NCBI GenBank assembly: GCA_016124945.1
Contig: WGMT01000024.1
Span: forward strand, 124,001-188,000
Reading direction: 5' to 3'
DNA: 64,000 nucleotides
Origin: a bacterium
GTDB lineage: Bacteria; Chloroflexota; Anaerolineae; Caldilineales; Caldilineaceae
Part shown: positions 54,631-63,774 of the stretch, one piece after another
Layout of the letters: each line of letters opens with the position of its first letter
Numbering within the stretch: position 1 is the first letter of the stretch
Position numbers and translations under genes: made by a program
Notes under the pieces: model-generated
Databases searched by the model: none
The model's input: the letters and a program-made list of their open reading frames with translations, nothing else
What the model was told of the DNA's origin: nothing

Positions 54631-54710
54631 ACTGCGAACTGCGGTTGTGGTGAACACAACAAGCACTCGATTATTGAATCTTCAACCGCAATTCGCAATC
54701 CGCAATTCGC
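54631..54710. repeat. Heptad hairpin element (CGCAATT family)
   Basis: The right arm is four 7-base units (54683-54710, AATTCGC type). The left arm 54631-54647 (ACTGCGA, ACTGCGG) is the complement with transitions. The spacer is 35 bases. The right arm ends 2 bases before the TAG stop of the minus-strand hydrolase gene (54715-54713). The unit family is the same as at 13757-13791. Confidence 0.75.
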
Positions 54711-54712
54711 CT

Positions 54713-57067
54713 CTACTCTACCCGGTCAAACTGATATTCCAACGCCCCAGCCCCAATAACGACAATGGGTGCGCCTTCTTCGTTCATCTGTAGGTCGACG
54801 TTGAGGCCGGCGAGTGGCATGTCGTAAGCCAGATACTCGTTCTCTTCGGCGTCTTCGCTCAGATTGGCGCGCAACTCAGAGACAAAGTCCCCTGCGTCGA
54901 GGCGTAGCATCCCATCTTCGAGCCGTAGTTCGATCTCGTTCAGGGCAGCATTGGTGTAGCGACCCAAGAAGGGTTCCACCGCGGCTGGATCAACGTCTCC
55001 CAAATCCTCCAACATGCCTTCAATGGAGTTGCGCTGATACTCATTGGCAAAGTTGACCTGTTCGTCGATCTCGCTTTCCTGCGCATAGGCGAGTTCGAGC
55101 AGACGGGTGGCGACGGCTCCATTGAAGAGATTTGTACCGCGACCATTGGTTAGAACGGTGATGCCGAAGTTGGCCGCAGGCACAAAGAGCAGCTCAGAGG
55201 TGAAGCCGAAGGTATTGCCGCCGTGGCTGATGGTCTGCAAACCCTTGTATTCGCCGATCATCCAGCCGAGGCCATAGCTCGTGTCCGCAGAGATGTCGAC
55301 CTGGGGTTGCCATGTCTCCATCAGATTTTCTTCAGACACAATCCGCTCACCGTTGGGTGCAACACCGCGGTTCAGCTCGGTGATCAGGTATTGCGCCATG
55401 TCTTCTGAAGTGGACCAGTGCGCGCCGGCTGGGGCGACGGGCAGGAGCAGCATTTCCATTTCGAAAGGAATCGGGTAGAACTCACCGGCCAGGTTTAGGC
55501 CGAATGGCTGCGCATAGTTGTCGCGGTCCATCACCTCGGCGAAAGACAGGGTGGTGTTGTCCATGCCCATGGGTGCAAGGATGCGATCTTCCAGCGATTG
55601 CGTGTAGGCGTCGAAGAGATTGCCCCATTCGCCGCCGTCGGCAGCACCTGCCACATAGCCACCCGTGCCGACCATCTGGTTGCTGTATTGGAAGGCTTCG
55701 CCAAAGTCGGTGAAGAACTCGTATGATTCCAGCTCTTCCACCACGTCTTCGGCCGTCTGGCTGTTGGCATTGAAGATCAACTCAAAGTCGCGGCGTGGCA
55801 CACCGGTACAGGCACACACAAGGTTGCGCACGGTCAATTGCTGCGTCAGTTCCGGATCGGCTACGGCGAACTCGGGCAGGATCTTAACCACTGGTGTATC
55901 CCAATCCATCAGGCCGGCGTCAACCAGCGCTGCCATGAGCATCGTCGTCATGGTTTTGCCGGTGGAACCGATCATGAAGTGGGTCTGCGGCGTAATCGGT
56001 TCGTCGCTGTCGGGGCCGCGGGCGCCGAAACCTTCACTGTAGACGACTTCGCCGTCGCGCACAATGGAGATGGCGGCAGCAGGAACGTCAAGCTGTTCCA
56101 TCTTTTCGATGACATACGCTTCGAACTCGGCCAGCAGGTCGTCGTCGAAGGCTACAGGCTCAACGCCGGTGAGATCTTCGTCTTCGATCGCGGCGATGTC
56201 ATAGCCGGTGCCGATGATCTGGATCTGTGACACACGACGCTGGATCGTGGCAAGGTCGCCGTCAAGTAGGAGTACGTAGGCGATCCCTTCGTAGAGATCC
56301 GCGCCCGCGGTGACAAGGCGATTGTCGTCTTCGGTGTCGTAGACGATGCTGACTGTCTCTTCGATACCGCGCATGGGCGGTGTGCTGGTGGTCTCCTGGC
56401 GCTCCAACGCAAAGGACGGGTCCACGATCTGCCACGCAGCTTCGATGCCGTTCTCGGCGCTCTCGGCAGGCAGGGCCAACACATAGACCTTCAGATCGCC
56501 GTCGGGCGCAGTGAGGACGGCGTATTCATCGAAGGTTTCCAGCGTCCAGTTGGTGGGCACTGGGGCGGAGAAGAGACCGGCGGGATCTGTATAGGTTTCC
56601 TTTACAGCGGCTGTGGGGGCGGCGGCTTCCAGAGCGGCATCCACCGCGGCAAGGGTGAAGGTCCCCTCCACACCAGATTGGCTGAAGGTGCCGCTGATCA
56701 CGCCCTCTTCGAGTATGCCGTCAAAAACAGCCTCTTGTGGGCCTTCAAGCATGGCAAAGGAAACGGCTGGATCGTCAAAGCGGATGTTGTGCAGGGGCAG
56801 ATCGGCTGCACCTTGTTGTGGAATGTCGATGGTGCCGGTGAGGGTGTCACCTTCGCCGGTGAACTCAACTATAATCTCCAGTTCAACATTCATCACCGCA
56901 ATGCTGCCCTGCCAACTTCCCGGTAGCCCTGTTCGAGAGGCATCTACAGGCTGTGGCGTGGTCTGTTCCGCTGTCACAGGCGGCGTGATAGGCATCTGTA
57001 CGGGCAGCGCGCAGCCTGCCAGCAACGAGGCAATCAACAGAACAAAAATGATTCGCTTGACTTTCAT
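54713..57067 (-). CDS. Beta-lactamase-family serine hydrolase lipoprotein
   Basis: A 784-residue lipoprotein (lipobox LLAGC). The N-terminal domain (residues about 45-140, GSWQGSIAVMNVELEIIVEF to GTFSQSGVEGTF) is shared with the next upstream gene. A middle domain (about 155-295) follows, then a class C beta-lactamase/DD-peptidase-like domain with the SxxK motif in GSTGKTMT, YSN in FQYSNQ and HGG in SHGGNTFGF, then a C-terminal beta domain. It probably acts on peptides or wall material outside the membrane. AAAGGAG precedes ATG 57067. Confidence 0.88.
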   Translation of the reverse strand: MKVKRIIFVLLIASLLAGCALPVQMPITPPVTAEQTTPQPVDASRTGLPGSWQGSIAVMNVELEIIVEFTGEGDTLTGTIDIPQQGAADLPLHNIRFDDPAVSFAMLEGPQEAVFDGILEEGVISGTFSQSGVEGTFTLAAVDAALEAAAPTAAVKETYTDPAGLFSAPVPTNWTLETFDEYAVLTAPDGDLKVYVLALPAESAENGIEAAWQIVDPSFALERQETTSTPPMRGIEETVSIVYDTEDDNRLVTAGADLYEGIAYVLLLDGDLATIQRRVSQIQIIGTGYDIAAIEDEDLTGVEPVAFDDDLLAEFEAYVIEKMEQLDVPAAAISIVRDGEVVYSEGFGARGPDSDEPITPQTHFMIGSTGKTMTTMLMAALVDAGLMDWDTPVVKILPEFAVADPELTQQLTVRNLVCACTGVPRRDFELIFNANSQTAEDVVEELESYEFFTDFGEAFQYSNQMVGTGGYVAGAADGGEWGNLFDAYTQSLEDRILAPMGMDNTTLSFAEVMDRDNYAQPFGLNLAGEFYPIPFEMEMLLLPVAPAGAHWSTSEDMAQYLITELNRGVAPNGERIVSEENLMETWQPQVDISADTSYGLGWMIGEYKGLQTISHGGNTFGFTSELLFVPAANFGITVLTNGRGTNLFNGAVATRLLELAYAQESEIDEQVNFANEYQRNSIEGMLEDLGDVDPAAVEPFLGRYTNAALNEIELRLEDGMLRLDAGDFVSELRANLSEDAEENEYLAYDMPLAGLNVDLQMNEEGAPIVVIGAGALEYQFDRVE

Positions 57068-57327
57068 TGGGGGGAACTCCTTTGAAATTGAAATATGGGC
57101 ATGCAACCAATGATGTTCGCCTACGGCTGTAAAGGATAGCGCAGTTGAAATTGGATAGCACCACCCAAGTGCGCCAAAAAGGGTGGAAAAACGGGTGGCA
57201 AAATCGGTGGGCTATCGAGTCTGAACTAGTGTATGGTGGATGACAGCCTCGTACCTCTTGAAATTGTTGCGATGACAGTCCGCATTCGGTGTAAGTTGCA
57301 GTAAGTCATTTGGCCGACAAAAAAGCG

Positions 57328-57360
57328 CAGGTGGGGAGATGGTGTATCTCCCCACCTGCT
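57328..57360 (-). terminator. Intrinsic terminator after the alpha/beta hydrolase gene
   Basis: GCAGGTGGGGAGAT (57328-57341) pairs perfectly with 57347-57360 around GGTGT. On the minus strand it is followed by GCTTTTTTG. The remaining gap 57068-57327 should hold the serine hydrolase promoter, but no box pair was assigned. Confidence 0.9.
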
Positions 57361-57466
57361 TGTTGTTACGGAAGATAGCGGACTGAGGATGACTGACATG
57401 ACCATTGTATTGGCGGCTTCGTCTTCTACCTGCTAACCTGCCACCTACATGCGCATGCCGACTTGC

Positions 57467-59047
57467 TTATTCCGACAGCATTACCCGCGCCAGCAGCCAT
57501 TCACTAATTGCATCGAGGAAACCAGGGACAAATTCCGGAGCGAGCCGGCTATACTCATCCACGCCGCCACTTTCTGCCGCCTGGAATAGATGGTTGGCAT
57601 TGGGGATGATTTCAACAGTGACATCTTCGTTGCCCGCCGTTTCGAGTGCTGCACTCACGGCCTCTGCATTCGCTTCAGCCGGCACCTGTAGATCCAGCCC
57701 GCCGAAGATTGCCAGCACCGGCACATCGATCTGAGCCAGATCCTCGCCCGGATCATAGGCAATAAAGAAGCGATACCAGGGCGACTGTAAAGCCGCCATC
57801 TGCGATGTAATCACCTGGGCGGCATAGGCATCCAGGTCGCCAAACTGTGCCTTCTGTGCGTCAGGAAGTTGCGTCAGTTGTTCGACTGTGGCTTCGATCA
57901 ACATTGCCTTCAGCTCTGCCCAGCCTTCGTTGCTGACGACTGTGTCTAGCACTTGCGTTTGGCGAGTACGTACCAACTCCACTTCTTCGTCGCTGATCCC
58001 TGTATCTGCGGCGAGCATCACTGCCTGTTCTAACACAACATAGTAGCCCGACAGACCCGGCCCTGCCATGAGGATCATGAAACTAAGGTTGGGATTTTGG
58101 GCGGTCAGCATAGTGGCAATCAGCCCACCTTCACTGTGGCCAAAGATGCCAATCTGCGCCGGATCGATCTCCTCGCGTTCGAGTAAGTACTCCAGACCTG
58201 ATTCAGCGTCGTTGGCAAAATCTGCCGTAGTGGCCGATTCAACATCGCCAGTCGAGCCGCCGATGCCCCGATCATCATAACGGAGGACGGCAATGCCCTG
58301 CCGAGTGAGGGCATCGGCGATCAGGGCAAAGGGACGATAGCCCGGGGCAAGGTAGATCTCCTCATCTCGATTTTGCTGTCCGCTACCGGTGACGAGGATC
58401 AACGCCGGGTGTGGCCCATCGCCTTCGGGCAGGGTGAGCGTCCCAGCCAGCATCACATCCCCGTGGCCAAAGGTAACTTCTTCTTCGCTGTAGGGGAGAT
58501 TGGGCTTGTCCTCTGTGTCCGTTTCCTGGGCAGTTTCCTGGGCAGTTTCCTGGGCAGGTTCGGCCATTCTCTGCATTTGAAAGGTTCCTTCGAAGCCAGA
58601 TTGACTAAATGTGCCTTCAACTGCATCTTCAACCAACTGCCCGTCGAATACCGCCTGTTGCGGCCCTGAGAGGATCGCAAACTGAACATCGGGCGCATTG
58701 AACGAGATTGAATGCAACTGAATGCCTCTCGCACCCTGTTGGGGAATGTCAAGAGTACCGGTCAGTTCTCCACTGTCTTCGCTGAAATGGGCAATAAAAC
58801 CCAACTGCGTCCCCATGATCGAAATCGTGCCATCCCAGTCGCCCACAAGTGACATCGTTGCCTCCTCTCCTGTCGCCACCGAAGACACGTCTTCCACAGG
58901 AACCGCCTCTTCAGTGACACTTTCATCTGGTGTATTCACTGTCGGCGAGACAGGCGAATCAACTGGCACAGGCAACGTACACGCTGCCAACATCACAGCC
59001 GCCAACACAGAGGCTGTGATAATCCCCATCCAACGACGCAGCTTCAT
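57467..59047 (-). CDS. Alpha/beta hydrolase lipoprotein
   Basis: A 526-residue lipoprotein (lipobox MLAAC). The N-terminal domain (GDWDGTISIMGTQLGFIAHF to GTFSQSGFEGTF) is the same as in the serine hydrolase at 54713. A short AQET tandem repeat follows (bases about 58525-58560), then an alpha/beta hydrolase of the dienelactone/prolyl-oligopeptidase type with nucleophile GHSEGG, Asp in IFGGLDLQVP and His in NANHLF. It is extracytoplasmic. AAAGGAG precedes ATG 59047. Confidence 0.88.
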   Translation of the reverse strand: MKLRRWMGIITASVLAAVMLAACTLPVPVDSPVSPTVNTPDESVTEEAVPVEDVSSVATGEEATMSLVGDWDGTISIMGTQLGFIAHFSEDSGELTGTLDIPQQGARGIQLHSISFNAPDVQFAILSGPQQAVFDGQLVEDAVEGTFSQSGFEGTFQMQRMAEPAQETAQETAQETDTEDKPNLPYSEEEVTFGHGDVMLAGTLTLPEGDGPHPALILVTGSGQQNRDEEIYLAPGYRPFALIADALTRQGIAVLRYDDRGIGGSTGDVESATTADFANDAESGLEYLLEREEIDPAQIGIFGHSEGGLIATMLTAQNPNLSFMILMAGPGLSGYYVVLEQAVMLAADTGISDEEVELVRTRQTQVLDTVVSNEGWAELKAMLIEATVEQLTQLPDAQKAQFGDLDAYAAQVITSQMAALQSPWYRFFIAYDPGEDLAQIDVPVLAIFGGLDLQVPAEANAEAVSAALETAGNEDVTVEIIPNANHLFQAAESGGVDEYSRLAPEFVPGFLDAISEWLLARVMLSE

Positions 59048-59085
59048 TGCTGCACACTCCTTTACTTGAATAGAGGGTGATTTGT

Positions 59086-59165
59086 CCACAGATTTCACAG
59101 ATTTTCAGGATTTCAGAGATTTGAGAAACATCCTCTGCAATCCTTTTAATCCGTGAAATCTGTGG
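59086..59165. repeat. Inverted repeat with ATTTCAG-like units
   Basis: CCACAGATTTCAC (59086-59098) is perfectly complementary to 59153-59165. The region between is built from imperfect GATTTCA/GATTTGA units. It fills the gap between the small protein at 59180 and the hydrolase start at 59047. Confidence 0.65.
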
Positions 59166-59179
59166 AACATTCTGAAATC

Positions 59180-59380
59180 CTAGAATCCGAAATCGAACCA
59201 GTTCGTGCCGAAAATGATGCCGCAGAGCATGAACAGAAAGACAATCAACAGGATCGAGCCACAGCCGATGCCTGTACATCCGCCGCGACCAAAGCCCACA
59301 TTGTCCTGTAGCCAGTCAAAAATCCATTTCAGTGCAAAAAGGCGGAAAAATCCACCTAAACAGCCGGGTCGGTCGTCCAT
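59180..59380 (-). CDS. Small membrane protein
   Basis: A 66-residue protein (MDDRPGCLGGFF...) with one strong C-terminal membrane segment (GSILLIVFLFMLCGIIFG) and a Cys/Gly-rich middle. ATG 59380 has AAAGGAT upstream; the longer frame to 59491 is repeat-encoded. It lies between two repeat elements, downstream of the FtsX-type gene. The function is unknown. Confidence 0.65.
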   Translation of the reverse strand: MDDRPGCLGGFFRLFALKWIFDWLQDNVGFGRGGCTGIGCGSILLIVFLFMLCGIIFGTNWFDFGF

Positions 59381-59404
59381 TGGGGGAATATCCTTTCGTA
59401 CATG

Positions 59405-59503
59405 GGGATTGGGGATTGGTGATTGGGCAGCGATTGGGCGATTAAACGATTGGGAGATCGTGTACAGGATCTGAAATCGCCCAATCACCAATCACCAATC
59501 CCT
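59405..59503. repeat. Heptad hairpin element (GGGATTG/GTGATTG family)
   Basis: The left array 59405-59443 and right array 59475-59503 are complementary (GATTGGG and GATTGGTG-type units). The TAG stop of the FtsX-type gene (59504-59502) is part of the right array. The left end lies 25 bases from the start of the small protein gene. Confidence 0.8.
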
Positions 59504-62500
59504 ATTCGTACCTCAGCGCCTCTGCCGGGTAGATCCGCGACGCCTGAAGAGCGGGCAGGATCGTGGTGAGCAGAGAGAAAACATAAGCCAGCAGCAAGAT
59601 ACCGCCGATTTCGAGCCAGGGCATGGTGAATGCCCCGGGGTTGATCAGCTCAAAGAACTCGCCCAGCATGTTGCGCCCCAGGATCACGCCGGTGGCGGTG
59701 CCGATGGCAATGCCCACGAAGGCGATGAAACTCGCCTCAAGCACAAATGAGAGCGCCACCATGCCGGGCTGGTAGCCGATAGCCCGCAACATGCCGATTT
59801 GCTGGCGTCGTTCTACCACAGTGCGGCTGCTGATCACGCCTAGCGCCGCAATGCCTACGAAGAGGCCCAGCGCCATGAAGCCTTGGAAGAGCTGCAACAC
59901 GCCGCGGGTGATCTGCTGCCCCTGAGCGAAGCTCTCGGCCATGATCGTGGCGTTGAGCCCACTGCTTAGGAAGGCTCGTTCCAGCGCCAACGCTACTTCG
60001 TGCGCATTTGCGCCGTCTGCTACCTTGACATACCACTGTTCGGGTATGTACTCGGGGCTGATAGAACGTTGATAGCCTGTCTTGCTCATAAACATACCAC
60101 TGCCTGCCAGCGTGTTCATGGTGTCGAGGATGCCGATCACCTGGAACTCGCTGATCTCACCGGCCTCATTGCGCAGCGACACAGTGACATTCTCGGGCAG
60201 CATGGTAGCGTCTTCGGCCACCTGCGCCAGGACGAAACGCTCGAAACTCTCGTCTCCGCGGCGACGGGGGCCAAATTCTTCTTCGTCGAACCCGTTATTC
60301 GTTTCAACGACGATAGGGCCGTCGCCGGTGTTTTGATTCTCCTCATCAAACTCCACAGGGAAGCGAGTGATGGCGTCGGATGTGAAGATCACCACGTCAT
60401 CGCGCTCAGACATGGCCTGCCACACGGCGTCGTCGTCCTCAAAGCCAGGGGCGCGCAACTTAAACGGGTAAACTTCCGACGCGCTCTTCACAAAGCCAGA
60501 GTCGATGCCGACTACCTGAGAGCGATACCAAAGTTCGTCGTCTGGCTCCTTGACCGCCTCAAAGTCGTCCAGATAGGTACCCACGGCGGCTACCTGATCC
60601 TGTGGGAAGTCGGCGCTGCCGACCAGTCGCTGGTTGAGATCTTCGATTGGGTCAAAGAAACTGAGCAGCGTTGTGTTCAATTGGATGTCGAAACCAGCGC
60701 TGCGTTCGGCATCGGGCTCCACCAACGTCTGCGTCGCCTGGATCACAATGCTCATGATCACCACTGTGGTGATGACCATAGCGAACATTGTCATCGCCAT
60801 CCCTGTGCGGAAGCGGCTGCTCAGCGGGTAGGCGATAGCGGTGCGTAGGACAGGCGTCAGTGCGCCGATGCCGCCCAACACCCGGTTGATCGCCCACACC
60901 CAGGTGTCTGCATTGAACATCACCACCAGAATTCCACCCAGGATGAGCATCGGGCCGCCCAATGCAAAGTTTAACGGCACCCAGATGGGGTTCCCCTGGA
61001 AGAAGGCGCTACCGTCGCCGAAGACGCGCGCCCACGGCACTGCCCAGATGGCGATCATGCCCAGGCCCACCAACGTGAAGATCAAGCGACGGCGGGTGTC
61101 GCTGCGAAGTTTGCTGAAACCGAGCAGCCACTCTACTGTAAAGGCCACGCCGATGAGCGCCAGGGTTACACCTGTCAGGATCGCGGTCAGCCCCTGGCTG
61201 TCCATGCCCCACCAGATCACATAGGCACCGCCTGCCAACAGCAACGGCCCCACTACGCTGCGCACAATGCGCTGCCAGAGGGGACGGCGTGTTCCAATGT
61301 CGGCGTCGGGGATGTCGCGGATAGCGGCCACAATGTTGAGCCGGCTAACCCGGAACGACGAGAAGGTGACCACCACAAAGGTGAAGAGCACACCTAAGCA
61401 GTAGGCGATAATAATCGACGGCGTCGTCACATTGAACTGGAAGCGGAAGAAAAGCTCCTGCCCGCTGAATTGGCTGCTCACATCGTTAAAGAGGGTGCTC
61501 AGAAAATCGATCATGAGGAATGAGACGCCCAACCCTAGCACCACGCCGAAGAATGCAGCCACCAGATCATAGAGCACGCCTTCGGTGAGGAACATCTGCA
61601 CCAGATGACTGCGCTGCATGCCGATGGCGCGGGCCATGCCCATTTCACTGCGCCGTTCGGCAGCCAACATGACGAAGATCATAAAGATGAGCAATACACC
61701 TGCCATAATCGAGAAGATGCCGAAGATCGAGAAGACTGTGCTAAACGTCGTGCCGGCGATGCCCGACACGGCGACGACCGTCTGCTTGTTGAGCGGATCA
61801 AGCACGTCCATGGGGGTCATCGCTTCAATGGCGGCGTTGAGATCGGCGCTGTCTTCGTCGTTGTAGGGCAGGTTGAGCAGCCAAGCACGGTTGGACACGT
61901 TCCCCAAAGTAGAGCGTAACGCGTCCATGTCATCGCGTTCGATGACAGCAGGCAGCGCCATCAGTTGATCCCCGCGGGGCATGGCTGAGTCGATAATGCC
62001 GCCAAAGAGCGAAAGAAAGAATGCTTCGCCGCCGCTTGGAATCATGTTCTCGGCGCTAACGGCCTCAGCTTCGATTACACGCATTACCGACGGACGCCGC
62101 AACACTGTCACCACATCGGCCAATTTGTCGTCGTCGAGCGCCAGTACACGCAGCCGTTCGCTTACTTCTTGGGTGTATTGCAGCCCTTCCACGGCGTCGC
62201 CCAGGTTAGAGACCAGAATAAAGTTGACGCGGTCGGGCATAATCGGTGACAGCAACTGCTGCGCCTCGTCTAAGCGCATCATGACGACGGGGGTAAGCGT
62301 CCCCATCGGCCCGGCCTCGTCGACGATTCCCTTCACGCGGTATGGTAGTGGAATCGGCCCCAAGAAAATTTCGAGCACATCGCCCACTTCGGCGTCGAGC
62401 TGTTGCGCCCCCAATCGATTGAGATAGACGTCGCCCTGCCGAAGTTGCAGGCCGAACTGCCCCAACACGCGGTCGATCTCGCTGCGTAGCGTATTCAGAT

Positions 62501-63572
62501 TGAGCGCGCTAACCAGTTCGGTGGCATCTGGGATGTTGAGTGATTCGAGCAGCGGAATCGTCGCTCCGGCTGCGGGTGGAGTGGCAGGTGTACCCTCTAG
62601 TGCTGTCGCGTCACCTACGGCGGGAGGACCGCTCTCCGTCGTTGCGCTATCTGTGCTGTCAACGGCTGTTTCTGTTTGAGGAAGGAGCCCCTGGATCTGT
62701 TCAAGCGAGCCTTCGGGCAACTGGGGCGCGTCCTCGCCGAGCAACGAAGAGAGGAACGCATTGGCCTGCGCTTCGGTGAGATCGCCGGACGCCAATGATC
62801 CCACGGCAGCAATCGCCACCGCTGCGTCGGAGAGTTGCAAATCCACGCCAAGATTGCTGGCTGCTGCACCTGCCATTGTGAAAATGTCGGTGGCGGATTG
62901 GAAGATGTTGCCAACACCAGGCTGGAGTGCGTCCATGGAGACGGGTTCGCCGTCTACCGAATTAAGGCCAAACTCCTGATCGTAGTAGCTGTCCACGGCA
63001 AAAATAAAGCCCAGCGGCTCGCCCTGACCGGTACTGGTGTTGCGGATAATCGTGGGGAAGATGATGGCCGGCGCTACACCGTCAATAAGCGGTTCGTTTT
63101 CGGTCTTGGCGCGCAAGATTTCAAATTGCTCGTTGCTGATGCCGGGCAACCCTTCGGTAAGCAGGCTGAGGAGTGTGTCGTAACCGGTGCCACTTAGATC
63201 GATCCCTGCATCTTCAGCCGTAGCGTCGACAGCCTCTTCGTCGAATTGACCTGCGAAATTGGCGAATGTTGTCAACAACGGCGGCGCGATGACCTGGTCG
63301 ATCTCGCCGTAGGCGCTTACGGCGTAGCGCTGCACCGAATAGTCCAATGTATCGCCGGTGCTGAGAGCGGCGACGATGATCACTGTGCTCAATGTCAAAC
63401 CGGCCACAATCAGCGCCGTTTGTGTAGGACGGCGGGGCATGTTGCGAACGCCCAATTTGGTGGCGGTGGGGTTGCGGAAGTAAAGCAACGCTACTGCCAG
63501 CAGCATAATCAACACAACCACCAGCAGCACAAAGCTGACGGGGTTAAGCCAGGAGGGGAGAAAGTCGAACAT
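59502..63572 (-). CDS. ABC transporter permease with two FtsX domains
   Basis: A 1356-residue permease. An N-terminal membrane segment and a large outer region (about residues 75-590) precede a first FtsX core (about 600-790, TVFSIFGIFSIMAGVLLIFMIF). Further membrane segments follow, then a second outer loop (about 930-1180) and a second FtsX core (LFQGFMALGLFVGIAALGVI to the end). The layout is that of large MacB/LolC-like export permeases. AAGGAG lies before ATG 63572. Its ATPase is the gene at the window edge. Confidence 0.92.
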   Translation of the reverse strand: MFDFLPSWLNPVSFVLLVVVLIMLLAVALLYFRNPTATKLGVRNMPRRPTQTALIVAGLTLSTVIIVAALSTGDTLDYSVQRYAVSAYGEIDQVIAPPLLTTFANFAGQFDEEAVDATAEDAGIDLSGTGYDTLLSLLTEGLPGISNEQFEILRAKTENEPLIDGVAPAIIFPTIIRNTSTGQGEPLGFIFAVDSYYDQEFGLNSVDGEPVSMDALQPGVGNIFQSATDIFTMAGAAASNLGVDLQLSDAAVAIAAVGSLASGDLTEAQANAFLSSLLGEDAPQLPEGSLEQIQGLLPQTETAVDSTDSATTESGPPAVGDATALEGTPATPPAAGATIPLLESLNIPDATELVSALNLNTLRSEIDRVLGQFGLQLRQGDVYLNRLGAQQLDAEVGDVLEIFLGPIPLPYRVKGIVDEAGPMGTLTPVVMMRLDEAQQLLSPIMPDRVNFILVSNLGDAVEGLQYTQEVSERLRVLALDDDKLADVVTVLRRPSVMRVIEAEAVSAENMIPSGGEAFFLSLFGGIIDSAMPRGDQLMALPAVIERDDMDALRSTLGNVSNRAWLLNLPYNDEDSADLNAAIEAMTPMDVLDPLNKQTVVAVSGIAGTTFSTVFSIFGIFSIMAGVLLIFMIFVMLAAERRSEMGMARAIGMQRSHLVQMFLTEGVLYDLVAAFFGVVLGLGVSFLMIDFLSTLFNDVSSQFSGQELFFRFQFNVTTPSIIIAYCLGVLFTFVVVTFSSFRVSRLNIVAAIRDIPDADIGTRRPLWQRIVRSVVGPLLLAGGAYVIWWGMDSQGLTAILTGVTLALIGVAFTVEWLLGFSKLRSDTRRRLIFTLVGLGMIAIWAVPWARVFGDGSAFFQGNPIWVPLNFALGGPMLILGGILVVMFNADTWVWAINRVLGGIGALTPVLRTAIAYPLSSRFRTGMAMTMFAMVITTVVIMSIVIQATQTLVEPDAERSAGFDIQLNTTLLSFFDPIEDLNQRLVGSADFPQDQVAAVGTYLDDFEAVKEPDDELWYRSQVVGIDSGFVKSASEVYPFKLRAPGFEDDDAVWQAMSERDDVVIFTSDAITRFPVEFDEENQNTGDGPIVVETNNGFDEEEFGPRRRGDESFERFVLAQVAEDATMLPENVTVSLRNEAGEISEFQVIGILDTMNTLAGSGMFMSKTGYQRSISPEYIPEQWYVKVADGANAHEVALALERAFLSSGLNATIMAESFAQGQQITRGVLQLFQGFMALGLFVGIAALGVISSRTVVERRQQIGMLRAIGYQPGMVALSFVLEASFIAFVGIAIGTATGVILGRNMLGEFFELINPGAFTMPWLEIGGILLLAYVFSLLTTILPALQASRIYPAEALRYE

Positions 63573-63591
63573 GGTGAGACTCCTTGAGAAA

Positions 63592-63774
63592 TGACGACAG
63601 ACAACGGACGACGGAGGCCAGATGACGGACGACAGCAGAAGTGACTTCGCATGTCACCTGCAAACCTGCACCTTGCAACAGTGGGCCACACTGCTTAACT
63701 CAATGACATTGAGTACACTCATGCAGCTACGACACGAACGTCGTCCGTCGTCTGTCGTCCGTCGTCTGTTGTCA
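63592..63774. repeat. Heptad hairpin element (NGACGAC family)
   Basis: The left array 63592-63633 has six units (GGACGAC, AGACAAC and variants). The right array 63740-63774 has five complementary units. The spacer holds small hairpins (CTCAATGACATTGAG at 63700-63714 among them). The right array is inside the coding frame of the ATPase and encodes its tail. The unit is nearly the same as at 5604. Confidence 0.85.
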
